Shown one piece after another: positions 43,861-53,638 of a DNA stretch of 64,000 nt. The DNA lies in assembly GCA_964497585.1 (NCBI GenBank), contig CAZCDS010000006.1, forward strand, positions 1-64,000, read 5' to 3'. Origin of the DNA: CAZCDS01 sp964497585. Its GTDB lineage: Bacteria; Desulfobacterota; Desulfomonilia; Desulfomonilales; Desulfomonilaceae. The notes below the pieces were generated by a model, which worked only from the letters and a program-made list of their open reading frames with translations, searched no databases and had not been told where the DNA came from. Position numbers and translations under genes: made by a program. The first letter of the stretch is position 1. The number at the start of each line of letters is the position of its first letter.

Positions 43861-45168
43861 ATGACTCATACCGCGAAAAAAGATTCCCGTTCCACAGGTA
43901 TAAGTGACGTGGATCGCCTGATCGGCCACCTGTCCGAGGGTGACAACGTGATCTGGTACGATTCCGCCGGCACCCTCAGTTGGCCCTTTTCATGCGGGTT
44001 TGTGCGAGACTCTTTCGCACTCCAAATCCCTTTGCTCTATATTGTCTTCGACGAATCTCCGAGAGACCTGTTGTCCAAACTGGGCCCTCTTGCCAACAAT
44101 CCTCACATGACAATCCTCGACTGCTTTACCTGGGGTAAGGGTAAAGGTGCGGGCACTTTTCTGGACTTCTACTATGGAGATCGGGGGGCGTATCCGGGGC
44201 GCGTCACGAGAGTTGACAACCCCTTCGACGTGAAGTTGGTATCCGAAGTCCTCTGGGGAACTTACGCTTTCATGCGGGGAGAAGTTCGTCTGGTGTTCGA
44301 GAGCCTGACCGGAATGCGAGATTTGTGGGGCTCTGAGGAAGATGTTCTGAATTTCTATAGCAAAACCTGCCCCAGGCTCTATGAACTCAATACGCTTTCC
44401 TACTGGATCGTCAAGAAAGGACATCTGTCTTCCACAGTCCGAGCCCAACTGAACGGGATCGCCCAGGTAGTAATTGATCTCAAGGTAAGAAGAGGCAAAG
44501 AATTTCTCGTCCCCCGCAAGACGGGAAGCCGAGGGACGGGACGCATAGGGAGACCGTACCAGTACTGGAAGGAAGACGACAACAGCCTTACTTTTGAAGG
44601 ATACCGCAAGTCCACAAATGAGCTCGTGATTTCACGCCGCGTGAAGGAAGCTCGCGAGATGCGCGGGATGTCTCAGGCTGAACTGGCTCACCGAGTCGGA
44701 GTTACTCCCGGCGCCATTTCGCAAACTGAAAGCAGCACCGTCTTGCCGTCATTGCGCACGCTTCTGAAAATAGCCCAGGTGCTGTCGGTGGAACCGAGCT
44801 TTTTCTTCCGCAAGAGTGGCGAGCCCCCGGACCGCCTGGTTTTTTCACCCGCAGAAGGAGAAGAGATTACACTTGCTCACGTGGCACCGGACGCTCCACT
44901 GGCAAGGAGAGTCATGCCCGAGACGGAAGGCTGCGACAGAGGCGTCTATTACATAGAGATTCCGCCACGCAGAACCCTTCCCTCACACTTCCTCGTACAC
45001 AAAGGTGAAGAGATGGGATTCCTGCTTTCGGGAACCCTGCGATTCACCTGTAAGCGGAGGGTCTACGACGTGGCTTCGGGTGATGTGGTGTACCTGAGGT
45101 CGAATGTGCCACAAAACTGGCAGAATCCGGGTCGAAAGACCGCCAAACTTCTTTGGGTCAAGCTGTAA
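43861..45168 (+). CDS. KaiC-like / XRE helix-turn-helix / cupin fusion regulator
   Basis: A 435-residue protein with three parts. Residues about 10-230 resemble a RecA/KaiC-type ATPase fold (LLYIVFDESPRDLLSKL, RLVFESLTGMRDLWG), but the Walker A glycine-lysine loop is missing where the sequence reads GDNVIWYDSAGTLSW. An XRE helix-turn-helix follows (VKEAREMRGMSQAELAHRVG), then a C-terminal cupin (RRTLPSHFLVHKGEEMGFLLSG). It is probably a ligand-responsive DNA-binding regulator, perhaps of the adjacent glutamate-synthase-like gene. A GTG at 43816 could be an earlier start. Confidence 0.75.
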   Translation: MTHTAKKDSRSTGISDVDRLIGHLSEGDNVIWYDSAGTLSWPFSCGFVRDSFALQIPLLYIVFDESPRDLLSKLGPLANNPHMTILDCFTWGKGKGAGTFLDFYYGDRGAYPGRVTRVDNPFDVKLVSEVLWGTYAFMRGEVRLVFESLTGMRDLWGSEEDVLNFYSKTCPRLYELNTLSYWIVKKGHLSSTVRAQLNGIAQVVIDLKVRRGKEFLVPRKTGSRGTGRIGRPYQYWKEDDNSLTFEGYRKSTNELVISRRVKEAREMRGMSQAELAHRVGVTPGAISQTESSTVLPSLRTLLKIAQVLSVEPSFFFRKSGEPPDRLVFSPAEGEEITLAHVAPDAPLARRVMPETEGCDRGVYYIEIPPRRTLPSHFLVHKGEEMGFLLSGTLRFTCKRRVYDVASGDVVYLRSNVPQNWQNPGRKTAKLLWVKL

Positions 45169-45268
45169 TAGCCATGAATCACACGTCTTGCAGCGAAGTC
45201 GGACAGTACGCACGTCACTATCGCCGGGAGATTCGAAACCAGGCACAAGCTATTCAGGAGGACACCAA

Positions 45269-45586
45269 ATGATGGGGGTTGTTGTAAAGACGGTCAGGCA
45301 ACTGGAGGAGGCCAACAAGTCCAGAGCACATCCCAGGATTATCGTGGAAGGCGAATTGGCGAGCAATATCCTGGCGTCGGGAATTCTGAAGCCCTTTAAG
45401 GACAATGGCGGAACGGTATGGAAAGTGGCTCCGATTCAGAGGAACGCCGGGCCAAGCCCCATCAATGACGTGATTCGACTGTTGAACGATATAGCCTACA
45501 CCTGCACAATTGACGTGGTCACTGAAGCACGGACGTCCCGAATAGCCATCTACCCGAAGCCCGTACTGAGGCGTGAGGGCAACTGA
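45269..45586 (+). CDS. small hypothetical protein
   Basis: A 105-residue soluble protein starting at the ATG at 45269, seven bases after AGGAGG; 100 bases downstream of the regulator gene and probably co-transcribed. Contains HPRIIVEGELASNILASG and GGTVWKVAP. No family recognised. Confidence 0.6.
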   Translation: MMGVVVKTVRQLEEANKSRAHPRIIVEGELASNILASGILKPFKDNGGTVWKVAPIQRNAGPSPINDVIRLLNDIAYTCTIDVVTEARTSRIAIYPKPVLRREGN

Positions 45587-46106
45587 GATTGATTAAAGAT
45601 GGGAGTGAGATTGTCCTTCGCCGGTCAAGGCCCCAGCAAAGGCATCCCCGGAACAAGACCCATCGTTCGGGAGGCTTGGTTGCCACCCTCCCGCAATTGG
45701 AGCGGGCGGTACTGAGTTACGCATGAAAATGTCGCGTAATCCCTGCCGGGCGAGGGTTCTCTCGCGCAAATCGTCCGCCCCACAGGCCGGTACGCTCCAT
45801 CATCCGCACCGCAGATCTCTTTTGTGATAAGAGGGCCTCCTCGCTACCAATGCATCTGCCATCCAATACCTCTTTTTCTCTCGAGTCGGGGGCGGTGCAC
45901 CGAGGCTGAACAAGTAGCTGTTGAGGGGTTACGCAGGCCCGACTCGTCCGTTTCTCAGAGGAGAGGCAGCGAACAAACAACCCGCAAACGGGGAGTCCCG
46001 GTAAACTCTCCTCCTCCAGCCAACCTTTGGGTCTTGCGGGATTTTCATGCCTCGGTGTACCATGACGATATCATGCCGGTTACGAAGCCTTTTCCCGGAG
46101 GCTGTT
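45587..46106. other. intergenic region, no gene seen
   Basis: About 520 bases before fetB. Open frames on both strands lack ribosome sites. Nothing recognised except the CGGAGG site five bases before the fetB ATG. Confidence 0.35.
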
Positions 46107-46910
46107 ATGAATTATCACGTGGTTGCCATTTCCAACTTTCACCTCTTTCTCACCGCGATCCTTATGGTCCTCGCCGCCGGGGTCTCAGCCGCCTTTCGAC
46201 TGGGCCTCGTGAAGTCTCTCGCCTGGGGGACCTTCCGATGCGTTCTGCAACTGAGTCTGATCGGATATGTGCTCGGCTGGATCTTCCAGATCGATCGCCC
46301 GGAACTGGTTATCCTGATAGTCGCTCTCATGTGCCTGGTGGCATCCCACACCGCGACCAGACGGACACCGAATGTCCCGCAATTTCCTCGATTGATTGCA
46401 TTTGTCTCCATGGCGGTCAGCACGTATCTCGTTATGGTCATCGTGTGCGGAGTCATCATACGGGCTGAACCATGGTACACTGCGAGGGTCGTTATTCCGA
46501 TCTCCGGGATGATCCTTGGAAACGCGGTGAACGGCATAGCGCTTTCCCTGGACCGGCTCTACGGCGAGGTCCGAGTCCGCAAAGACGAAGTCGAAGCACT
46601 CCTTTCCCTCGGCGCCACTCGATGGGAAGCCATTCGACACTGTGTCCAACAAGCGATTCGTTCGGGCATGACACCGACGATCAACTCGCTGATGCTTGTT
46701 GGACTCGTTCACCTGCCCGGTATGATGACCGGCCAAATCCTCGGCGGTGTGGACCCGCTGCAGGCAGCCCGGTATCAGATTGTGGTGATGCTCATGATAG
46801 CCGCAGCCGTAGCCATCGGCAGCATGATACTGGTCGGGCTCTCTATCGGACGCATCTTCACGGACGACGACGCGATCAAACCGGAACTCCTCGCCAGTTT
46901 CCGGCAGTAG
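46107..46910 (+). CDS. fetB: FetB-type ABC permease (iron export)
   Basis: A 267-residue membrane protein of the UPF0014/FetB family with about seven helices. Typical stretches are VSAAFRLGLVKSLAWGTFRCVLQLSLIGYVL, shown here only in part, MILGNAVNGIALSLDRL, LSLGATRWEA and LVGLVHLPGMMTGQILGG. In E. coli FetAB exports iron and helps under peroxide stress. The likely ATPase is the FetA-like protein at 39961. Start is the ATG at 46107 with CGGAGG. Confidence 0.87.
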   Translation: MNYHVVAISNFHLFLTAILMVLAAGVSAAFRLGLVKSLAWGTFRCVLQLSLIGYVLGWIFQIDRPELVILIVALMCLVASHTATRRTPNVPQFPRLIAFVSMAVSTYLVMVIVCGVIIRAEPWYTARVVIPISGMILGNAVNGIALSLDRLYGEVRVRKDEVEALLSLGATRWEAIRHCVQQAIRSGMTPTINSLMLVGLVHLPGMMTGQILGGVDPLQAARYQIVVMLMIAAAVAIGSMILVGLSIGRIFTDDDAIKPELLASFRQ

Positions 46911-47315
46911 CTCGAGCTTAACGAGAGATGCTTTGAATCACAATTTGTCCCAAGGTCCACAAGCTTCTGAATGGAGGGTGAAGCGAAGTCTTGGATTGCA
47001 TGGGCTACCCGCTTGTCATCGTCGCAGGGACGCGGCTCGCCGAGATAGTTGTATTTCGCGTCTTGGGCCGGAGTCGTTCCCAATAGAGACCAACAGCCCG
47101 GAAAAGGGTTGACGGCGGTCGCTCCGGAGGGCTATGCTCATTTCTGGCTATATGGCTATGATTAGGCTAGAGATCGGACGCTCCCAACCCTGAGGCCGGC
47201 GACAGGCATGGGGTATGCGACAGCGCCGCTGATTAGCGACGGGACTGTGGCTGCGTCGTCCCCTGTCACAGGTTGAGGCGGCAGAGCAATTCCCGAACGG
47301 AGAAAGAGGGATGCA
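46911..47315. other. intergenic region, no gene seen
   Basis: About 405 bases between fetB and the unknown membrane protein gene; no gene or structured RNA recognised. Confidence 0.35.
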
Positions 47316-48221
47316 ATGAGCAAAAGGTTGTCTCTCAGAGCAGTCCAACGGAAAAACTTCACGTTGATAAACTTCGTCGTTTTACTACTCGGGCTGCGCA
47401 TCCTGGCACTCGGGGCATATATCGAGAACTCGCAGGTTGGCAGCGCCAGCTACTTGGGGATGGGGGGCATGGGGACGGGGCTTGTCACCGCAGCGCTCGT
47501 GACACTATTTGCGCGTTGGTTCCTGACCGAGCCGGAGCCGAATATGATCGAGATCGAGCATTCAGACAGAACCGCCGTCACCAGACTACACCAACACAAG
47601 ATACTGGCTGCAAGGAAGGTCGACTTGTTGTCGATGAGCGGTATCGGTTGGTTGAGGGAGCAGGTTGGCGATAGGGAACACAAGCTCCTGGGAAGGGTGG
47701 TTACGCGAAGGACCGATGTTCGTGTGATGTTCGTGGACCCGGAATGTGCCTTTGTGAAGATTCGTGCGATAGCCGACCGTGCCGGCCCGGAAAATCTCAG
47801 CAAGCTTTTCAAAAAAGCTCTCAGGTTATACTGCCAACTGGGCGAGGATTTGGAGCAACTGGCCAAGAGTAAGCACTACCGTAGCAACGGTACTCTTGAA
47901 ATACGCATGACCGATGAGTGCCCCCACGTATGGATCTGTCGAACGGACAATGAAATCCGTTGGGGCGCATACAACTCTAATGCCCCGTCCATTAGCTCAG
48001 CTAGCTTCATTCTTCGCCAAAATGTCCACCCAGAGGTGTTCGATCAATTTGCTAATCATTTTGAAAATATATGGGGTCGCGGACGCACTTTTGGACCGTC
48101 CTTGGGCGACGAGTTCTTGATACGGTACGATAGGGAGTTCGGGGTACAGTTCAACGAAGCGTTGATCGAACATTTCCTTGGAAAGGATTGGAGGACGAAC
48201 AAAGAACAAGTCGAGTCGTAA
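47316..48221 (+). CDS. membrane-anchored protein with C-terminal cytoplasmic domain, unknown
   Basis: A 301-residue protein with two N-terminal helices (INFVVLLLGLRILALGAYI and GTGLVTAALVTLFARWF) and a soluble domain of about 220 residues. The stretch KVDLLSMSGIGWL followed by DVRVMFVDPECAFVKIRA resembles the core strands of phospholipase-D-like or DUF5919-type domains, but no HxK motif is seen. AGAGGGATGCA precedes the ATG. It stands alone between unrelated genes, as accessory genes often do. Confidence 0.55.
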   Translation: MSKRLSLRAVQRKNFTLINFVVLLLGLRILALGAYIENSQVGSASYLGMGGMGTGLVTAALVTLFARWFLTEPEPNMIEIEHSDRTAVTRLHQHKILAARKVDLLSMSGIGWLREQVGDREHKLLGRVVTRRTDVRVMFVDPECAFVKIRAIADRAGPENLSKLFKKALRLYCQLGEDLEQLAKSKHYRSNGTLEIRMTDECPHVWICRTDNEIRWGAYNSNAPSISSASFILRQNVHPEVFDQFANHFENIWGRGRTFGPSLGDEFLIRYDREFGVQFNEALIEHFLGKDWRTNKEQVES

Positions 48222-48558
48222 CTGGGGCGGGAATGCCAGCCGCTCTTGGGCCCGGCTTGGGGTCCCCGCACTCAGTCACCAAAGTGCCCTAGGGAGCCGG
48301 GGAGGTCTCTTACCTTCGGCGGTGATAACCCAGTGTGTTGCCGTGCACTGTCGGCTTGATCTTCCCTGGACGCTGTAGCGCCGTATCCAACTCATAGAAC
48401 AGGAAGGGCCTATTGTGAAAAATAACTGATTTTCCGCACGATTCGGGCTCCCGAAGGGACATGGCAGGATTGGTTACAACATAGGGCAGCGACGGGCCGG
48501 ATATCCCAATCGCCCAGTTCCCCTCAGCTACATTACTCAATGATGTGAGGACATAAAT
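48222..48558. other. intergenic region, no gene seen
   Basis: About 340 bases upstream of glgA; probably carries its promoter, which I could not define. Confidence 0.35.
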
Positions 48559-50160
48559 ATGCCTAAGCCTCTGGAAGTTCTTATGGTCGCAGCGGAGAAT
48601 GACGGGGCAAAGCCCTTCGTATTCCAGGGCATAGCAAACTCGTGCAAGGTCGGTGGAATGGCCGACGTGGTCAGGGACGTTCCGCCTGCTCTCGCCGCCC
48701 AGGGGTGCACCGTATCGGTGGTAACCCCGTCATACGGTTTCCTGCAGAAGATCAAAGGGAGTAGGAGGACCGGTTCGGTCTCCTTTCCGTACGGCAACAG
48801 GCTTTGCGAAGCCGATCTCTATCAGGTGCCCGGAAGGCGTCTGAGCAAAGCCGTCAGACACTTTGCTATCGATCATCCGGTTTTCCAGTCCTTCGATCTG
48901 AGAACCGGTCGCTACCTCGTCTACTGCAGCGATCCGCCCAACAGGCCCTACGCAACGGACGCGAACAGATACGCACTCTTCTGCGCGGCGGTGGCTGAAG
49001 CAGTCAAACGAAATCTTTTCGGCCGTATCGATGTGATTCACTTGCACGACTGGCACACCGGCCTCTTTCTCGCTCTCCGTGAATTCCACAATGCTTACAA
49101 GGCCCTCCGTTCGATCAGGACGGTTTTCACCATACACAATCTCGCGTACCAAGGATTTCGGCCGTTCCGGGGCGATGATTCCGCGCTCGAAGCGTGGTAC
49201 GGCGGCGAAGGCTTTGCGTATTCCGAGAAGGAGCTGGCCGACCCGGAAATGAGACACCTCGTCAATCCCATGGCCGCGGGCATACGGCTCGCCGACGCGG
49301 TTCACACCGTCTCTCCCTCGTACGCGGAGGAGATATGCCGGCCAAGCTATCCGCCGGCCTTCTATGGAGGCGAAAGACTGGAGGGAGATCTTCTGCAGGC
49401 ACGGGATGAAAAGCGCCTCTTCGGGATACTCAATGGATGCGAATACCCGACCGATCGTGCGGTCCCCCGTATGGATTTTCCCGAACTGCTCAATTTCCTG
49501 AAATCGCAAACGACGAAGTCCTTGGCGGGCGACGCGGCTGAATTACCGACCCGGAGACTCTCCGAATGGATCGAGAAGCAGCCCGAGAAGCCGCACATGG
49601 TGCTCACGAGCGTCACGAGGGTGGCCCAGCAGAAAGTATTTCTCATCAAGGAACCGGGAAATCGATTCGAATCCGGACTTCAGGGAATTCTCGAGGCTTT
49701 GGGCGACCACGGGGTCTACGTGCTGCTCGGTACCGGCGATCCTTCGTATACCGATTTTCTGAACTATCTGACCAAGCGGTTCGCCAATTTCGTCTTTCTG
49801 GAGTTCTACTCAAACGACTGCGCCGAGGCCCTGTACGCAAATGGCGACCTGTTCATTATGCCGAGTTCCTACGAGCCGTGCGGCATCAGCCAGATGTTGG
49901 CGATGAGAGACGGCCAACCCTGTCTCGTCCACAGGATCGGCGGACTCAATGATACCGTCCGGGATGGGGTGGACGGATTCGCGTTCGGAGGCCTCGACGC
50001 GGCAGAGAAGGTCGATAATTTGGTTCTGTCGTTCCGCGAGGCCCTGGAGATCAAACTCAACGATCCCGACCGCTGGGAAACGATCCGGGCAAATGCGTCG
50101 GCAAACCGCTTCGAGTGGAAGACAAGCGTCGCCCGCTACGTGACAAAGCTCTACGCGTGA
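48559..50160 (+). CDS. glgA: glycogen/starch synthase (GT5)
   Basis: A 533-residue GT-B glycosyltransferase that extends alpha-1,4-glucan from ADP- or UDP-glucose. The N-terminal lid motif is CKVGGMADVVRDVP (KxGG), HLHDWHTGLF and FTIHNLAYQG follow, and the C-terminal nucleotide-sugar site is MPSSYEPCGISQM. It is somewhat longer than E. coli GlgA (477). No other glycogen genes adjoin it. TGAGGAC lies upstream of the ATG. Confidence 0.9.
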   Translation: MPKPLEVLMVAAENDGAKPFVFQGIANSCKVGGMADVVRDVPPALAAQGCTVSVVTPSYGFLQKIKGSRRTGSVSFPYGNRLCEADLYQVPGRRLSKAVRHFAIDHPVFQSFDLRTGRYLVYCSDPPNRPYATDANRYALFCAAVAEAVKRNLFGRIDVIHLHDWHTGLFLALREFHNAYKALRSIRTVFTIHNLAYQGFRPFRGDDSALEAWYGGEGFAYSEKELADPEMRHLVNPMAAGIRLADAVHTVSPSYAEEICRPSYPPAFYGGERLEGDLLQARDEKRLFGILNGCEYPTDRAVPRMDFPELLNFLKSQTTKSLAGDAAELPTRRLSEWIEKQPEKPHMVLTSVTRVAQQKVFLIKEPGNRFESGLQGILEALGDHGVYVLLGTGDPSYTDFLNYLTKRFANFVFLEFYSNDCAEALYANGDLFIMPSSYEPCGISQMLAMRDGQPCLVHRIGGLNDTVRDGVDGFAFGGLDAAEKVDNLVLSFREALEIKLNDPDRWETIRANASANRFEWKTSVARYVTKLYA

Positions 50161-50424
50161 ATCATACCGCCTTCTTGACCGATGCCACCTGCCTTGCATT
50201 GGAAGGAACAATCCAGCTCTCGCACGTTATGAAAGCCGCCTAAGCCGAGTTCTTTCCGCCAAAATGGCGGAGCGGGGACTGCCTTTGTCTCCCGCCCTTG
50301 GCGAGGGGGCGCTGCGGGCCGGTAGTAACATACCGAAATCATTCGCTGGGCTGGGGTTGTCTCGATGCACATAGGGGACAGGGCGGATGTGATTCAATCT
50401 CATTCATTGGCAGGCTTGTCGGCA

Positions 50425-51537
50425 TCAGAGCTCAGGGGATTTCCCCACGATCACGTAGAGCGTGTGCATCCGCTTGCCTCTCATCACGGTCATTTTAATC
50501 TGGTCGCCGGGTTTCGCAGCCGCCACTATCTGGGAGAGGTGCCGACCGTCCCTGATCTGCTTTCCAGCCGCATCCACAATGAGGTCTCCCTTCTTCATTC
50601 CGGCGTGAAAGGCGGGTGAGTCGTTGATCACCTTCTCGACCACGATGCCTCGAGGAGTGCCCAGTCCGAGCTTTCGGGATTGTGCTTCCGACACGTCCTC
50701 CACGTGGATACCGAGCCAGCCCCGGGAGGGAGCCTTCATCCTTCCTCGGGCACTGATCAGTTCCCGGACGTAGTTGGCTGGAATGGAAAAGCCGATGCCC
50801 TTTCCCGATGCAATGATCGCGGTGTTTACTCCGATCACCTCGCCGGCCAGGTTAAACAACGGACCGCCGGAATTTCCCGGATTTATGGATGCGTCAGTCT
50901 GGATGAAGTCATCGTCCGGGCCCAGCCCGATGAACCTTCCCTTGCCGCTGACGATCCCCAGTGTCACGGTTCTGCCCAGTCCGAAGGGATTGCCCATGGC
51001 AAAGACCCACTCCCCTACCCGGACTTTCGTGGAGTCACCCAGGCGGGCCTTCTGGAGAGAATAGGGAGGTTTGATCTTTATCAGCGCAAGATCCACCCTG
51101 GGATGCTTACCGACGAACGTGGCTTTGCAGACCTTTCCCGTGGAGAGGGTGACCAGAATCTTCGTCGCATTTTCAACCACATGCGCGTTTGTGACAATAT
51201 GCCCTCTCCCGTCGCAGAAGAAGCCGCTTCCTATACTATCCAACTGGAACCGATCCCGTCCTGGAGAGCGTTCGTCCCGGCCACCGGGCCGGGATCTGAA
51301 AAGAGGCGGCGGCTCTGCGGAGCTTTTTTGCACCACGTTGCGCTCGATGGAAATACTCACGACCGAGGGCGCCAGATCCTGGATAAGGTCGACGATATTC
51401 GGGCAGCCCGGCTGCTGAACACCCGCATGGGCCGGGCTCGGCGGACGGGCACAACTGTCTGAAATAAAGAATAGAACGCAAATTATTGCGAGAATTGGAG
51501 AGAGGAAGGATCGTGTCCGCAGGGGGCTGGGATTCAT
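50425..51537 (-). CDS. HtrA/DegP-type serine protease with one PDZ domain
   Basis: A 370-residue periplasmic protease: hydrophobic N-terminal signal (FLSPILAIICVLFFISDSC), trypsin-like domain with catalytic His in NAHVVENATK, Asp in RVDLALIKI and Ser in NPGNSGGPLF, then one PDZ domain (RGWLGIHVEDVSE...DSPAFHAGMKKGD). DegS-like or DegP-like with a single PDZ. The Cys in the signal could be a lipobox (ISDSC). It acts in envelope protein quality control. Confidence 0.9.
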   Translation of the reverse strand: MNPSPLRTRSFLSPILAIICVLFFISDSCARPPSPAHAGVQQPGCPNIVDLIQDLAPSVVSISIERNVVQKSSAEPPPLFRSRPGGRDERSPGRDRFQLDSIGSGFFCDGRGHIVTNAHVVENATKILVTLSTGKVCKATFVGKHPRVDLALIKIKPPYSLQKARLGDSTKVRVGEWVFAMGNPFGLGRTVTLGIVSGKGRFIGLGPDDDFIQTDASINPGNSGGPLFNLAGEVIGVNTAIIASGKGIGFSIPANYVRELISARGRMKAPSRGWLGIHVEDVSEAQSRKLGLGTPRGIVVEKVINDSPAFHAGMKKGDLIVDAAGKQIRDGRHLSQIVAAAKPGDQIKMTVMRGKRMHTLYVIVGKSPEL

Positions 51538-51902
51538 TCAGAGGCCCTCAACGTTTGTTTCATGATTTTGACCATATCAGCCCAACAGATGGGTGTCAAC
51601 TTAAGCAACGACCTTGATGCGGTTCTCGGAAAGACCGATGATATCGATTCACGGTTGTTTTCCGGTATCCGTTCACCGGGCCAGACCGAGCGGTTCGTGG
51701 ACGGAGGTTTGATGCGCTTTGTTGAGGGTTCTGCATTCCTGCTTCGGAGGCTGGTAACGAGGAAAAAGGGCTTACTCGGGAACTCGTCAAAGAATTTCTT
51801 CTCGGTGTCTTGTTGGTGCAGACCTCTTCTCTTCTTTGTACTCCTGTGATTGAAATTTCTTGTCTTCTCTCCTCCTGACGTGACAGCGGTGGTCCACCGG
51901 CT
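51538..51902. other. intergenic region, no gene seen
   Basis: About 365 bases between the speB stop and the protease start. It probably contains the protease promoter; no specific site identified. Confidence 0.35.
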
Positions 51903-52757
51903 CTAACGATCCCCTTTTCCGAGGATGAGCAGCAGCTCTCGCACGATCTTGGCGGCTGTGACGGAGGATGCTCCCGAAGGATCGAGGCCTGGGCTGAGTT
52001 CCACTACGTCCGCGGCGACGAGGTTCATGCGGTCCGTCGCACGGTAGAGGCGCTCCATATCCGCATAGAACCAGCCTCCTGCTTCAGGATTTCCCGTTCC
52101 CGTGAGACAGGCCGGATCGAGAACGTCGAGGTCGAGGCTAAGGTGTACGGGTCTCGACCCGATCCTGCGGAGCAGACGAGCTTCGGCTCCGGGCTCCCAC
52201 TGCAAAAGGGTTGAATTGGCACGCATCCACCGGAACTCCTCCCGGGTGCCTGCACGGATACCGAGCTGGATCAGCCCTTGGGGACCCACGAGATCCGCCA
52301 CACGCCGGATCACGGTCGCGTGATTGACGAAGCTCCCTTCGTATCTCTCTCTCAAGTCCGAATGGGCGTCCACGTGGAGCACCACGAGATCGGGATGGAA
52401 ATGCCGGAGCGCCCGAACCACGGGAAGTGTGACCGTGTGCTCTCCGCCGATAATGAGAGGCAACGCGCCTTGACGTACGACCCGCAAGACCTCGCGCCTC
52501 AGCCTCTCCAGGTAGAGGTCGACTGTTCCGCCTGAAAAGGCCAGGTCTCCTAGGTCGCAGAAGGAGAAGTCCACAAGGTCGCGGTCAAGAAACGGGGAAT
52601 ATGATTCAATTGATTCCGACGCCGATCTTATCGCGCGAGGCCCCTCGGCGGACCCCGAACGAAACGTTGAAGTAGCGTCCAGCGGGCACCCGATAATTGC
52701 CGGACGTCCGGGGATCAACTCTTCGGAAAACGCTTCAAGAAAGGTTTGTTCTTTCAT
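51903..52757 (-). CDS. speB: agmatinase
   Basis: A 284-residue ureohydrolase converting agmatine to putrescine and urea. Manganese ligands are in GGEHTVTLP, HVDAHSDLR and LSLDLDVLDP, complete. It overlaps the speE stop by four bases (ATGA) and closes a three-gene polyamine operon. Arginase or another ureohydrolase activity is excluded only by context. Confidence 0.92.
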   Translation of the reverse strand: MKEQTFLEAFSEELIPGRPAIIGCPLDATSTFRSGSAEGPRAIRSASESIESYSPFLDRDLVDFSFCDLGDLAFSGGTVDLYLERLRREVLRVVRQGALPLIIGGEHTVTLPVVRALRHFHPDLVVLHVDAHSDLRERYEGSFVNHATVIRRVADLVGPQGLIQLGIRAGTREEFRWMRANSTLLQWEPGAEARLLRRIGSRPVHLSLDLDVLDPACLTGTGNPEAGGWFYADMERLYRATDRMNLVAADVVELSPGLDPSGASSVTAAKIVRELLLILGKGDR

Positions 52758-53638
52758 GCGTTCCGTTCCGATGACGTTCGGGCCTCTCGGAGCATTTCCC
52801 TGACGAACACCGGCAGCGCGAAGGCTGCCCGATGGATGCCGCGGTCATAGTACCTTCGCTCCTCCGGTAGGACTCCAGGGCCGTCAATTGCTCCGCTGCC
52901 GGTCGGATCGAGCCGCTCCGCGCACATGGTGAACGACCACAGTCCGCCCGGATAGCAGGGGATAGTGGCGCAGTAGGGATAGGTCGCGTCCGGACCGAAC
53001 ACCGTTGCCAGATCCTTTACCGCGGTTGTAAAGACCTGCTCCATAAACAGGGGGCTTTCGGTCTGAAAGACGGCAACCCCGTCCTGAACGAGGCTCCGTC
53101 TGACCGATTCGTAGAACGGTATCTCGAAGAGAGCCTTTGCAGGACCTATCGGATCGGTGGAATCCACGAGCACCAGATCGAACCGGTCCTCGTGTTTCGT
53201 AACAAAGGAAGCTCCGTCCTCATGCACCACGGTCACTCTCGGATCCGCCAGACCGGCGGATATCCGGGGAAAGAACTCCCGGCAGGAACTCACGACAAGC
53301 GGGTCTATCTCGCAGAGCGTCACGGATCGGATGTTCGGGTATTTGACGATTTCCGTGACCGCGCCTCCGTCTCCTCCGCCGATCACGAGAACGTCCTGGG
53401 GATTGCGTAGGATTGAGAGTGCAGGATGAACGAGCATCTCGTGGTAGATGAACGCGTCCTTGTCCGTGAGCATGAAACACCCGTTCAAGATGAGTGCCCT
53501 TCCCATGCCCTCAGTCTCGAAGATCTCTATCTTCTGAAAGTCGCTCTGCCGATTATAGAGCTTGCGTGAATAGCGAACCGCGAAGGCAGTTCGTTCTTCG
53601 AATACTTCGGTAAACCATTCCCGTTCGCTCAAGGACAT
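52754..53638 (-). CDS. speE: spermidine synthase
   Basis: A 294-residue aminopropyltransferase. It has DVLVIGGGDGGAVTEIVKYP for decarboxylated SAM, CEIDPLVV, and the active site DSTDPIGPAKALF. Start at ATG 53638, overlapping the pdaD end by 10 bases. It needs decarboxylated SAM from a SpeD that is not in this window. Confidence 0.93.
   Translation of the reverse strand: MSLSEREWFTEVFEERTAFAVRYSRKLYNRQSDFQKIEIFETEGMGRALILNGCFMLTDKDAFIYHEMLVHPALSILRNPQDVLVIGGGDGGAVTEIVKYPNIRSVTLCEIDPLVVSSCREFFPRISAGLADPRVTVVHEDGASFVTKHEDRFDLVLVDSTDPIGPAKALFEIPFYESVRRSLVQDGVAVFQTESPLFMEQVFTTAVKDLATVFGPDATYPYCATIPCYPGGLWSFTMCAERLDPTGSGAIDGPGVLPEERRYYDRGIHRAAFALPVFVREMLREARTSSERNA

Noticed and set aside
50256..50270. 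CCGCCA-AAA-TGGCGG hairpin as a terminator between glgA and the protease gene
   Set aside because: The stem is short and neither strand has a T run after it.
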